DNA of 64,000 bases, taken from positions 1 through 64,000 of the forward strand of contig JALHMS010000020.1 in the NCBI GenBank assembly GCA_022843925.1. The letters run 5' to 3'. A program made the position numbers and the translations under genes. Below, one piece after another: positions 56,197 to 64,000 of this stretch. The notes below the pieces were generated by a model that worked only from the letters and a program-made list of their open reading frames with translations, searched no databases and was not told the origin of the DNA. This DNA is from Burkholderiales bacterium. GTDB taxonomy: Bacteria; Pseudomonadota; Gammaproteobacteria; Burkholderiales; Ga0077523. Every line of letters starts with the position of its first letter. Position 1 is the stretch's first letter.

Positions 56197-57510
56197 TCAG
56201 GATGTCTTAAGGTCATGTTGCGCCTCTCTTTCAATCGAACGGGAGGGTTCGGTATTCATCACGCCTTCGCTTTTGGCTTGTGCCAGCATCCAAGCCTTCG
56301 CCACAACCAACATCACCATAATGTTGTACGGAAGGTCAAAGTACGCCAAGCTCAGGAACGCTCCTCCGACGAAATAGCCGACCATGCTCACCTGACACAT
56401 GGCACCGAGGTGAGCACACCACTGCGTACCGTCCTTGGACTTGCCCGATGATCGAAGCCAAGCTGCCGTTCGCCACGTGTACCACCAGATGGAGAGCCAG
56501 ATGAGTAGGCCAATCCAGCCGTGCTCGCCCAGCACCTGGAAGTAGATCGAGTGTGCCGCGTGGATGTCCGTTGGATCGGGCGCGTACTTCGCGAATATCT
56601 CCGGAAGATAGATCTCGAAGCCGCCACCGAAGAGCTTGAGATCGTTGGCCAGGTTGAACGCCATCCACCATGCGTTGATCCGTCCCATGGCCGAGCCGTC
56701 CTTCTCGTAGTTCTCGATCGTCCCCATGCGGTCCGACCAGTTGCTCGGCATGAAGGCAATCAGAAGAACCGCCACCGCCGACATCAAGATGCCGGCCACA
56801 AGCTTCTTGTCGCTCCGCCACCACAGGAACACCGCCATGGCGGAAATGCCCAGCAGTGCGCCGCGTGAGTGGCTACCCAGTGCCGCAGCCGCCGTGAGAG
56901 CCATGGAGGCGAGCAAGCCGCGTCGCAGCCACTTCCTCTCCCTCGGAGCCACGAGGAAGATGTAGTACATGAGGGGGATCGCAACGATGAATGCGAGCGC
57001 CACCTCGTTGTTGCCACCGATGAACCCACCGGGTCCCCAGACCCGATCGCCGCCGCCGGTCTTGAGGGTGAAGATTCCTCCCTTCACACCGTAGTACCCG
57101 ATCGAGAAGACGTTGATCCATACGAAGTACTGGATCTGCTGCTTCGTCAGCAGAAGCATGATCGAAACAATGATCATCAGATCGATCTTCAGCACCTTGG
57201 ACAGCATCTCCTTGCTGCCCGCCGGATCATGCGATAACGGCCAGCCGATGATCACCCAGACCATGAACACGACCAACATGGTGACGGCGGGATCCAGGAA
57301 CGGTTTCCGTCGATCCTTTGTCACCGCCAGCCCGATGAACGTGGCGACGGCGACCATCAGTGCCACGGGCATGCTGTTGGCGAAACCGTAGGTCTGCGTG
57401 TGCGGCGTCATGATGCTCACCCAGGTCCACAGAATCACACCGACCCAAGGACGGCGAAGCGTCATCAGGCACCCGCCGAGGATGATGACCGTGAGGGCGA
57501 GGTCACGCAT
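56197..57510 (-). CDS. Exosortase-A-type O-glycosylation ligase/Wzy polymerase
   Basis: A 437-residue membrane protein with about ten helices. The Wzy/O-ligase core has SHSRGALLGISAMA and a large periplasmic loop ending YAPDPTDIHAAHSIYFQVLG, the signature of the exosortase-A-associated putative O-glycosylation ligase family. It would polymerise or transfer the exopolysaccharide. The start at 57510 (MRDLALTVIILGG) overlaps the CapK-like gene by 8 bp. Confidence 0.9.
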   Translation of the reverse strand: MRDLALTVIILGGCLMTLRRPWVGVILWTWVSIMTPHTQTYGFANSMPVALMVAVATFIGLAVTKDRRKPFLDPAVTMLVVFMVWVIIGWPLSHDPAGSKEMLSKVLKIDLMIIVSIMLLLTKQQIQYFVWINVFSIGYYGVKGGIFTLKTGGGDRVWGPGGFIGGNNEVALAFIVAIPLMYYIFLVAPRERKWLRRGLLASMALTAAAALGSHSRGALLGISAMAVFLWWRSDKKLVAGILMSAVAVLLIAFMPSNWSDRMGTIENYEKDGSAMGRINAWWMAFNLANDLKLFGGGFEIYLPEIFAKYAPDPTDIHAAHSIYFQVLGEHGWIGLLIWLSIWWYTWRTAAWLRSSGKSKDGTQWCAHLGAMCQVSMVGYFVGGAFLSLAYFDLPYNIMVMLVVAKAWMLAQAKSEGVMNTEPSRSIEREAQHDLKTS

Positions 57511-58894
57511 CGGTGCGTGCCTCCGTTCGAGATCCCGCCACGCCCACATGACTCACGATGTACCGGTGCTTGCCGGACTTCTCCGGCGCGATGCTGTCCA
57601 CCATCCGCACTTCGATCTCGACGCCCTCACCGAGCCGCGCCCTCAGGCCGTCCCGGATGACGACGCGCGACGCCGGATCGAACCCGGGCCCCTGGACCAG
57701 CAGGACTCGGGTCAGCGTCAATGACTCCTGGACCACCTTGAAGGCAGCGATGCCCGGCAGATCGCGAATCACGTAGATGAGCGCGAGTCCATGCATCACC
57801 GTGCCGTCCTGGGCGACCACGAAGTCGGTGGTGCGGCCCTCGACGCGGTCGAGCAGTGGAAGACCGCGGCCACAGATGCAGGGCTCTGCGCCGAGCACGC
57901 CCACGTCGCCCGTTCGATAGCGGACGAACGGGAAGTCGCGCGTCGCCAGGTGGGTCACGACGATCTCTCCGGAGACCCCCGGCGGCTGGATCCGCCCCTC
58001 GGGGTCAACGATCTCGAGGATGACGTCCTCGGCGGTGATGTGCATCCCGCCATCCGGGCATTCGTGCGCGAGGAATCCGGCATCGCGCCCGCCATAGCCA
58101 TTCGCGACGCGACAACCGAACGTGGATGCGATCAGCGCACGCTGTTCGTCGTAGAGCCGCTCCGCTGTGACGAACGCCACCCGGATGCCGAGGTCGTCGA
58201 GACGGATGCCGCGGTCCACGGCGTGCCTGGCGATCATCGAGATGGATGAGGGGTAGCCGAAGAGCATGCGCGGTCGACGGGCACGAATGCGTGCGACGAA
58301 GTCGTCCAGCTTCGCAGCCGACATCTCGAACGCCGGCAGGAGTTCGGTACGGAAAACGGCGTCGCGCATCGCGCGGACGCGGTCCTGAGCATTCAGTTCG
58401 ATGGGCGAGCCCCACACGACGATCTCGGGATCGCCGATGTCGACGTCCCACCACCGGGTCGCGCGCCACTTGGCGGCGACATCGTGGCTCACCCGCTCGT
58501 TGCCGATGAAGAACACGAGCGGCTCACCGGAGGATCCACCGGTGTTGAACCGTGCTAGCTTCGCGCCGCGATCCGACTTCAGCGCGTCGGTGTGCGCGCG
58601 TATGGTTGCTTTGTCGAGAAGCGGGAGGGCGTGCAGATCGGTGATCGCGCGTATCGCGGCGGGATCGAAACCAATCCGTGCAAAGAGATCCCGGTAGTAG
58701 GGAACGTGGATGCCGATATCGACGAGGAGCGCACGTAGTCGCTCGATCCGCAGCGCCTCCAGGCGGTCGGTGGACCACCACTGCGTCCGCTCCATCTCGC
58801 GGCGAATGGCGACCGTGCTGTGACCTTTGACACGCTCCTGCACCGGGAAGACGAGTCCCGAGACGAGGCGCGTGCGCAGAGCCAAGGCGCTCAC
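57503..58894 (-). CDS. CapK/PaaK-like adenylate-forming protein
   Basis: A 463-residue member of the phenylacetate-CoA ligase-like family found in capsule and exosortase loci. It carries the acyl/aminoacyl-AMP P-loop-like FNTGGSSGEPLVF, ANGYGGRDAGFLAHEC and RYRTGDVGVL, then the C-terminal hinge. It probably activates an acid for modification of the polysaccharide, and the substrate is unknown. It starts with GTG at 58894, whose GTGA overlaps the upstream GT4 stop. Confidence 0.88.
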   Translation of the reverse strand: MSALALRTRLVSGLVFPVQERVKGHSTVAIRREMERTQWWSTDRLEALRIERLRALLVDIGIHVPYYRDLFARIGFDPAAIRAITDLHALPLLDKATIRAHTDALKSDRGAKLARFNTGGSSGEPLVFFIGNERVSHDVAAKWRATRWWDVDIGDPEIVVWGSPIELNAQDRVRAMRDAVFRTELLPAFEMSAAKLDDFVARIRARRPRMLFGYPSSISMIARHAVDRGIRLDDLGIRVAFVTAERLYDEQRALIASTFGCRVANGYGGRDAGFLAHECPDGGMHITAEDVILEIVDPEGRIQPPGVSGEIVVTHLATRDFPFVRYRTGDVGVLGAEPCICGRGLPLLDRVEGRTTDFVVAQDGTVMHGLALIYVIRDLPGIAAFKVVQESLTLTRVLLVQGPGFDPASRVVIRDGLRARLGEGVEIEVRMVDSIAPEKSGKHRYIVSHVGVAGSRTEARTDA

Positions 58895-60012
58895 AGGACA
58901 CCCCCTGCACCACCTGCCGCGCTTCGCGACCGCGGTGCGACACATTCGGCATAGAGCGCCAGCCATTGATCCCGCACACGCGGCCACGCATAGCGCGACA
59001 CCTCCTCGAGCCCTGCCGCTGCCAGCCTGCTGCGCAGGTCGATGTCCGTGCTCACGCGCTCTAGCGCCCGTGCCATCGCCTCGTCATCGCCCGCGGGCAC
59101 GAGCAGGCCGGTCCGCTCGTGCTCCACGATGTAGGGCACCCCGCCCACATCGGTGGAGACGACCGGCAGACCGCTCGCCATCGCCTCGAGAACGGAGTTG
59201 GGCATGTTGTCGACGCGGGTGGGATTGAGCGCGATGTCGGAACGGCGATACAGCTCGGCGATCGCGTCCCGATCGAGTCGCCCGGTGAAGGTGATGGCGT
59301 CACCGACGCCCAGCTGACCCGACAGCGTTTCCAGTGCCTGACGCTCGGGACCGGAACCCGCAATGCTCATCGTCGCCGTCCGCACCGTCTCCCGCAGCCG
59401 GGCGAATGCGCGGATCGCGCAGGCGACGTCGTAGATCGGCTCCAGGTTACGCGTGATCACGATGTGCGGTCCGAACGCGCGCTGGTCCGCGACACCGGGT
59501 CGGAAACGCGCGAGGTCGACGATGTTGGCGATGACACGACTCGCCATCCCATGCCTGGCGAAAACGTTCTCGAGATATCCCGAGGGCACGACCAAGGCCT
59601 GGGTTCGGCGCAGCGTGGGCAGGACGCGGTGCGCTGCCCCTGCAAGAAAGGTCTCCGCCTCGCCGCCCCGGTAGTTGACGACCACTGACACGCCGAACAG
59701 TCGCCCGATCAGCACTGCCGGAGCAGCGAAGAGATGCCAGGACCAACCGGAGTTTGCCATCACATGCAAGATCTCCGCGCGACGCGCGGCGCACATCAGT
59801 CGCCAGAGATACGGGACCAGCCGGAACACCGCGCGCACGCCACGGACGCTGCCGATCCAGGCCGGTCTGTAGGGGCGGTTCACCTGCACGATCTCGACCG
59901 TGGCCCCCTCTGCAGCAAGCAACTCGGCCAGCTGTCGCGTCTGGTTGGCCATGCCACCCGCCGGCGGCGGCAGGGGCCCCACGAGCGCGATGCGTAGGTC
60001 GAGTTTCGTCAC
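58891..60012 (-). CDS. GT4 glycosyltransferase
   Basis: A 373-residue GT-B fold glycosyltransferase. The N-domain starts LRIALVGPLPPPAGGMANQT with the glycine-rich PPAGGM loop. The C-domain has ALNPTRVDNMPNSVLEAMASGLPVV, the EX7E-like acidic region typical of GT4. It starts with GTG at 60012 (GTGA overlap with the upstream gene). It transfers a sugar to a lipid-linked acceptor in the exopolysaccharide. Confidence 0.92.
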   Translation of the reverse strand: MTKLDLRIALVGPLPPPAGGMANQTRQLAELLAAEGATVEIVQVNRPYRPAWIGSVRGVRAVFRLVPYLWRLMCAARRAEILHVMANSGWSWHLFAAPAVLIGRLFGVSVVVNYRGGEAETFLAGAAHRVLPTLRRTQALVVPSGYLENVFARHGMASRVIANIVDLARFRPGVADQRAFGPHIVITRNLEPIYDVACAIRAFARLRETVRTATMSIAGSGPERQALETLSGQLGVGDAITFTGRLDRDAIAELYRRSDIALNPTRVDNMPNSVLEAMASGLPVVSTDVGGVPYIVEHERTGLLVPAGDDEAMARALERVSTDIDLRSRLAAAGLEEVSRYAWPRVRDQWLALYAECVAPRSRSAAGGAGGVL

Positions 60013-61223
60013 GCCGCCAACCTGTCGCCCAGGAGACGTCCGTACACGGACCGGTACCGGTCGACACTCACCCTCCAGTTGCGCTCCTCCTCGACGAAGC
60101 GACGCCCGTTCGCCCGCAGCAGCGGCCAGAGCGCGGGCTCCTGTGCGAGTTCGACGACGGCGTCGGCCAGCCCCGTCGGATGGCCGGCGGAGAACAGCAT
60201 GCCGGTCTCCCGATGCTTGATCAGTTCGCGGTGCCCACCGACATCGGAGGCCACGAAGATGCGCCCCTGCGCCATGGCCTCGAGCGGCTTCAGGGGCGTG
60301 ACGAGTTCGGTCAGTCGCATGGAGTGGCGCGGATACGCGAGGATGTCCACCAGGTCGTAGTAGCGTGCCACGTCGGCGTGCGGCACCCGCCCGGTGAATA
60401 CCACCTTGTCGGCGATGCCGAGTCGCTCGGCCTGATCGCGCAGCGCCGCGTCCTGGGGGCCGCCACCCACCAGCAGCACGCGCGCGCCGGGCAGACGCCG
60501 GAGAATGCCCGGGTAGGCATCGAGCAGGAGATCCAGTCCCTCGTATGCATAGAACGAACCGATGAAGCCGATGACCAGGGCTCCCGACAGTCCGAGTTGC
60601 GCCTTCAGTGCTTCGTCCGCCACCCCGCCCGGAGGAAACGCGTCGATGTCCACAGCGTTCGGAATCACCGTCACGCGGTCGGCCGGCACGCCACGCGCAC
60701 AGATGTCCGAGCGCAAGCCTTGGCAGATCGTGGTGACATGGTCCGCCCGCTTCAGCGCGTACGTCTCGAGTGCTCGGCTTATGCGATAGCGCAGGCCCCA
60801 CTCGGCATGCGTGCCATGATCCACCGCCGCGTCTTCCCAGAACGCGCGGACCTCGTAGACCACTGGCAGTCCGAAACGCCGTCCCACCTTGAGCGCCGGG
60901 ATGGCATTGAGCACCGGCGAGTGGGCGTGCAGCACATCGGGGCGCAGCCGCTGCACGAGTTCGGACAGGCGTCGGGTCGTTGCCTCGATGAGCCGGATCT
61001 CGCCCAGACCAGGCATGGCCGTCGCAGGAACAGGCCTGGGTGTGCGGTAGAAGTGCCAGCCATCCACGTCCTCCTCGTCCACGGTGCAGTTCTCCTGCTT
61101 GGGACTGGTGAGATGGAACGTCTCCCAGCCGAGGGCGCGTTGCGCCTTGAGAATCGCAACGGTTCGAAACGTGTAGCCGCTGTGCAGCGGCAGGGAATGA
61201 TCGAGAACGTGGAGGATGCGCAT
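60009..61223 (-). CDS. GT4 glycosyltransferase, exosortase-A-associated type
   Basis: A 404-residue GT4 enzyme. It begins MRILHVLDHSLPLHSGYTFR, the hallmark start of the exosortase-A-associated glycosyltransferase family, with GSFYAYEGLDLL in the donor domain and RLTELVTPLKPLEAMAQG near the C-terminus. An in-frame GTG at 61244 is 21 nt upstream, but family members begin at the ATG used. It couples to the next GT4 by 4 bp. Confidence 0.92.
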   Translation of the reverse strand: MRILHVLDHSLPLHSGYTFRTVAILKAQRALGWETFHLTSPKQENCTVDEEDVDGWHFYRTPRPVPATAMPGLGEIRLIEATTRRLSELVQRLRPDVLHAHSPVLNAIPALKVGRRFGLPVVYEVRAFWEDAAVDHGTHAEWGLRYRISRALETYALKRADHVTTICQGLRSDICARGVPADRVTVIPNAVDIDAFPPGGVADEALKAQLGLSGALVIGFIGSFYAYEGLDLLLDAYPGILRRLPGARVLLVGGGPQDAALRDQAERLGIADKVVFTGRVPHADVARYYDLVDILAYPRHSMRLTELVTPLKPLEAMAQGRIFVASDVGGHRELIKHRETGMLFSAGHPTGLADAVVELAQEPALWPLLRANGRRFVEEERNWRVSVDRYRSVYGRLLGDRLAA

Positions 61224-61244
61224 CGTCGTTGCGGGAACGTTCAC

Positions 61245-62912
61245 TCAGACACTGGGTTGGCCGGCACACCAGAGGTCGGCGGGATTCACCTGGTACACAT
61301 GGGCAGGCTGTGGCTTCGCCAGACGTTCGAGGCGGGGCGTCAACGCACCCGCCACCGCACCAGGCGCCGCGTTCGCCATGCCGAGAAGGGCGTCGACCAG
61401 GAGGCCACCGACGCCGAAACCAGACGGCACGAGCGTATCGACCCGCTTCCAGCATGCGGGGACGCTCTCCAGTTCGAATCCGTCGCGCCCCCATGCGAGG
61501 GTCTCGCGGTCATGCACGACGAGAACCCCGGACCTGGCCCTGGCGAGTTTGGCGAGATCATCGGCGGCCGTGGCGGTGCCAGGTTTCGTCAGGTAGACGA
61601 ATCGACCGCCAGTCTCGGCATCGTGTTCCATCATGGCGATGATGCGCACCATGTTGCCGTTGTTCGTGGACCCCAGCACGGTCGCATCCGGATGGCGCTT
61701 CATGTAGTCGGACAGCGCCACGCCGTTGGATACGAAAAGTCGGTAGGACTGCTGCTGGAGCGCGCCGAGGGTGATACCAAGGACCAGTGTGACAACAAGC
61801 GCGATCCTGGCCGGCCAGCGATCGTTCCGCGCGAGAAGCCACGCCGCCAGGACAGCCATGGGGGCCAGGAACAAAGTCAGGTAGTTCGACTGCTTGAAGA
61901 TGATGCGAAAAGGGTTCAGGGATACCGGAAAGAGGGACAGCATCGCCAGCAGCCCGAGGAACCAGAAGACGGCCAAGGCGAAGCCCCGATCCCTCTCCAG
62001 CGGGCCGACCCGTGCCCGCAGTCCGACGACGAGCGCCGCCGTTGCGAGCAGCGCCACGAATCCCGTGTGCCGGATGTCGATGAACAGGTACTTCAAGTAG
62101 TACCACCACTGCGTCTCGCCATCGCTGCCATGAACGAAGTTGCGACTCACCTGGCCGGTCACGGTGCGGATCGCGTAGAAGGGGTCACCCGAGATTGCAT
62201 GCATGAGGGCCAGATGCCCTGCGAGCATGACGAGTCCACCGGCCACGACCATGGACCAGCGCCACTCGATGCGCCTCGCGACGAAGGGATACGCGGCGAA
62301 AGTGAATAACGTGACTGCCGCCAGTTCCTTGGACCAGAACACGCCGCCCATCGATAGTCCGGCCAGGAAGTAGAGCAACCTGGAACGATCGCGCTCCGCG
62401 AGGAAGAACAGCACGAACGCACCCGTCAGGAAGCACGAGACCACCGGATCGGTATGAATGCGCGTCGCCACGGCGATATGCAACGAAGTCGTCGCGAGGA
62501 TCAGCCCCGCGTAGACCGCCGTACGCAGGTTCCAGAAGCGCAGGCAGAACACGAACACGGCTGTGATTTCGAGCAGGGAGCAGGCGAGCGGCCAGAGATT
62601 GGCGGTGACAGGACCGACCCCGAAGAGCGCGAGCGCGACACCGGCGGGAATGTTGAATGCGTAGCGCAGCGATCCGTTGTAGGGCTCTGCCGTCCAGATG
62701 CCCTCGGAGATCTGCATCGCGCGGTTGAGGTACACGATGTCGTCGGAGCCGAACGCGCCGTTGAAGAAGACGAGTCGCAGACAGGCGGAGAACAGGAGGA
62801 TCGCCGCAAGGCTGATCCATGCAAGGACGCCCGCGTCCGCCGTCAATGCGACCGGCGACCGCATCGCGAGGGCCGCCGCGGCGGCAACTGGCCGGCGGGT
62901 GGGGTCGGTCAT
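61245..62912 (-). CDS. GT39-like membrane glycosyltransferase/sugar-transfer protein
   Basis: A 555-residue inner-membrane protein of the dolichyl-phosphate-mannose mannosyltransferase (GT39/PMT, ArnT-like) type. About twelve helices fill residues 27-400. The first periplasmic loop has FGSDDIVYLNRAMQI with an acidic pair in the position of the catalytic Asp of GT-C enzymes. RIHTDPVVS lies in a second loop. A soluble C-terminus (about 430-555) is present. It uses a polyprenyl-P sugar, probably that made by the GtrB-like gene upstream, whose stop overlaps its ATG. Confidence 0.85.
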   Translation of the reverse strand: MTDPTRRPVAAAAALAMRSPVALTADAGVLAWISLAAILLFSACLRLVFFNGAFGSDDIVYLNRAMQISEGIWTAEPYNGSLRYAFNIPAGVALALFGVGPVTANLWPLACSLLEITAVFVFCLRFWNLRTAVYAGLILATTSLHIAVATRIHTDPVVSCFLTGAFVLFFLAERDRSRLLYFLAGLSMGGVFWSKELAAVTLFTFAAYPFVARRIEWRWSMVVAGGLVMLAGHLALMHAISGDPFYAIRTVTGQVSRNFVHGSDGETQWWYYLKYLFIDIRHTGFVALLATAALVVGLRARVGPLERDRGFALAVFWFLGLLAMLSLFPVSLNPFRIIFKQSNYLTLFLAPMAVLAAWLLARNDRWPARIALVVTLVLGITLGALQQQSYRLFVSNGVALSDYMKRHPDATVLGSTNNGNMVRIIAMMEHDAETGGRFVYLTKPGTATAADDLAKLARARSGVLVVHDRETLAWGRDGFELESVPACWKRVDTLVPSGFGVGGLLVDALLGMANAAPGAVAGALTPRLERLAKPQPAHVYQVNPADLWCAGQPSV

Positions 62913-63868
62913 ACGGTCTTCTCGACGAAAAAGCGCGGACGACGCTTCGATTCGAGATAGATCTTCGCAACGTACTCGCCGAGGATCCCGATGCTGAGCA
63001 GTTGGACACCGCCAAGGAAGTAGATCGGCAAGACCGACGAGGCCCAGCCGGGAATCGTCCCGTTCTGCACGAGCTTGCCGTACAGAACGATACCCACCAT
63101 GACCAGACTGAAAGCGCACACGAGGAAACCGAGGAGCGAAATGAATCTCAGCGGCGCGACGCTGAAGCTGGTCACCCCGTCGATCGCCAGCGCCAGCATC
63201 TTCCGGAGCGGGTACTTCGACTCTCCGGCGAAGCGCTCGCTCCGCGCATAGAACACGGTGGCCGTCCGGAATCCGAGCAGCGGAATGATGCCGCGGAGGA
63301 ACATGTTCACCTCCGAGTACTCCTGCAGGCACTGGAGCGCACGGCGGCTCATGAGACGGTAGTCCGCGTGATTGAACACGAGATCGACCCCCATCAGCTT
63401 CAGCAGGCGATAGTAGCCCTCCGCCGTGCCGCGCTTGAACGCCGTGTCGGAGGTGCGGGATTCGCGGACGCCGTAGACGATCTCGGTTCCGCCGTTGAAA
63501 TGATCGACCATCTGCGTGATGACCTCGATGTCGTCCTGGAGGTCGGCGTCGATGGTCACGACAGCGTCACCGTCCGCGCTGAACACGCCCGCGAGCAGCG
63601 CGTTCTGGTGGCCGCGATTGCGGGAGAGCTTGACGCCGCGGAAGCGCGGACTCGACACGGCGAGTTCCTCGATGAGCTGCCACGTCCGGTCGCGACTGCC
63701 GTCGTCGACGAAGCGGATGGTGCTCTCGCCGCTCACCTTGCCGGCGCGGACCATGCGGTCCATCAGATCACCCAGGCGGCGCGCCGTCTCGGGCAGCACC
63801 TCCTCCTCGTTGTAACACGGCACAACGATCGCGAGCACGGGGGGCTTCGCGACTGGCGTCACTTCCAT
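62909..63868 (-). CDS. GtrB/DPM1-like polyprenyl-phosphate glycosyltransferase
   Basis: A 319-residue GT2 enzyme making a polyprenyl-phosphate sugar. The GT-A domain has VVPCYNEEEVLPE at 16-28, FVDDGSRD and the DxD-like TIDADLQDD (105-113). Two C-terminal helices (about 228-255 and 265-290) anchor it. The closing YLESKRRPRFFVEKTV is typical of GtrB/YfdH proteins. Its stop overlaps the GT39-like gene (ATGA). A GtrA-like tail and a tiny ORF lie just upstream. Confidence 0.92.
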   Translation of the reverse strand: MEVTPVAKPPVLAIVVPCYNEEEVLPETARRLGDLMDRMVRAGKVSGESTIRFVDDGSRDRTWQLIEELAVSSPRFRGVKLSRNRGHQNALLAGVFSADGDAVVTIDADLQDDIEVITQMVDHFNGGTEIVYGVRESRTSDTAFKRGTAEGYYRLLKLMGVDLVFNHADYRLMSRRALQCLQEYSEVNMFLRGIIPLLGFRTATVFYARSERFAGESKYPLRKMLALAIDGVTSFSVAPLRFISLLGFLVCAFSLVMVGIVLYGKLVQNGTIPGWASSVLPIYFLGGVQLLSIGILGEYVAKIYLESKRRPRFFVEKTV

Positions 63869-63954
63869 CGATGGATCTCCACAAAGGTGCCGGCCGGATG
63901 CCTGGCATGGCGATCGGGCAGATCGACACGGGTGAATGGCGTGCGCACTTTCAC
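63859..63954 (-). CDS. Possible 31-residue coupled ORF
   Basis: A GTG at 63954 overlaps the upstream stop as GTGA and the frame ends 10 bp inside the next gene. The product begins MKVRTPFTRVDLPDRHARHP. No family is recognised. It may be only a translational bridge between the flanking genes. Confidence 0.3.
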   Translation of the reverse strand: MKVRTPFTRVDLPDRHARHPAGTFVEIHRWK

Positions 63955-64000
63955 TCCGAGCCCTTGCGGCCGAACACGACGCGCTTCTGCATGAAGTAGG
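63951..64000 (-). CDS. Partial C-terminus, GtrA-like
   Basis: Only the last 15 codons are visible, ending YFMQKRVVFGRKGSE. The aromatic-basic ending YxxQKRxVF is what closes GtrA-family membrane proteins (NxxLxRxWVF), and GtrA genes often precede GtrB. Family assignment is tentative because the rest lies beyond the window. Confidence 0.45.
   Translation of the reverse strand, partial: YFMQKRVVFGRKGSE

Noticed and set aside
58891-61494. A single 867-codon frame that would fuse one GT4 to sequence antisense-like upstream
   Set aside because: The GT4 family start is at the GTG 60012, and upstream sequence in that frame is the alternate frame of the next GT4 gene.

Overview
This window looks like chromosome of a GC-rich Gram-negative betaproteobacterium. 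The evidence is a Porin_4-type outer-membrane porin, the LPS genes gmhB and lptM, small proteins of the DUF1840 and DUF3149 types, the ybeZ-ybeY-ybeX-lnt block, and an exosortase/PEP-CTERM exopolysaccharide locus. The genus cannot be fixed from the sequence. Almost all long open frames lying antisense to recognisable genes are shadows of high GC content and are left out.

Layout. Positions 1-543 hold a tandem array of REP/BIME-like palindromes. 655-13867 is housekeeping and accessory metabolism, mostly on the minus strand: epoxide hydrolase, tautomerase, XRE regulator, GST, rhomboid protease, M81 and M20 hydrolases, a Spy-like protein with a two-component system, a NAD-type isocitrate dehydrogenase and a CrtC/AttH-like lipocalin. 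A porin with its own terminator lies at 13941-15312. The tryptophan genes follow on the minus strand: trpC-trpD-trpG at 15714-18121 and trpE-gph-rpe at 21882-24962. Between trpG and trpE lies a 3.8-kb accessory island with a MazEF-type toxin-antitoxin pair, a decayed REP-associated transposase, an orphan PEP-CTERM protein, Rhs/YD fragments and a broken GxxExxY gene.

From 25041 to 29588 come apaG, mltA, a TonB-like protein, dsbC and a UbiH-type hydroxylase, then a tRNA-Met(CAT). From 29808 to 49878 nearly everything is on the plus strand in tightly overlapping operons: miaB, phoH, ybeY, corC and lnt (tRNA and rRNA maturation, envelope); a double rhodanese; glyQS, gmhB, plsC and a YgjP-like metalloprotein; lptM, lysA and an RND efflux pair; a TrpB2-type tryptophan synthase beta chain; a DUF1761 protein and a TPR protein.

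From 50404 to the right edge all genes are on the minus strand. They form an exosortase-A-type exopolysaccharide locus: GtrA-like tail, GtrB-like and GT39-like transferases, two GT4 transferases, a CapK/PaaK-like ligase, an O-ligase/Wzy, a Wzx flippase, two tandem methyltransferase paralogs (one without the SAM-binding glycine motif), a further glycosyltransferase and a beta-propeller PEP-CTERM protein. The exosortase itself is not in the window. The main points for a second look are the trp-operon island, the link between the REP array and the REP-transposase relic, the degenerate methyltransferase paralog and the candidate control site of the PEP-CTERM propeller gene.
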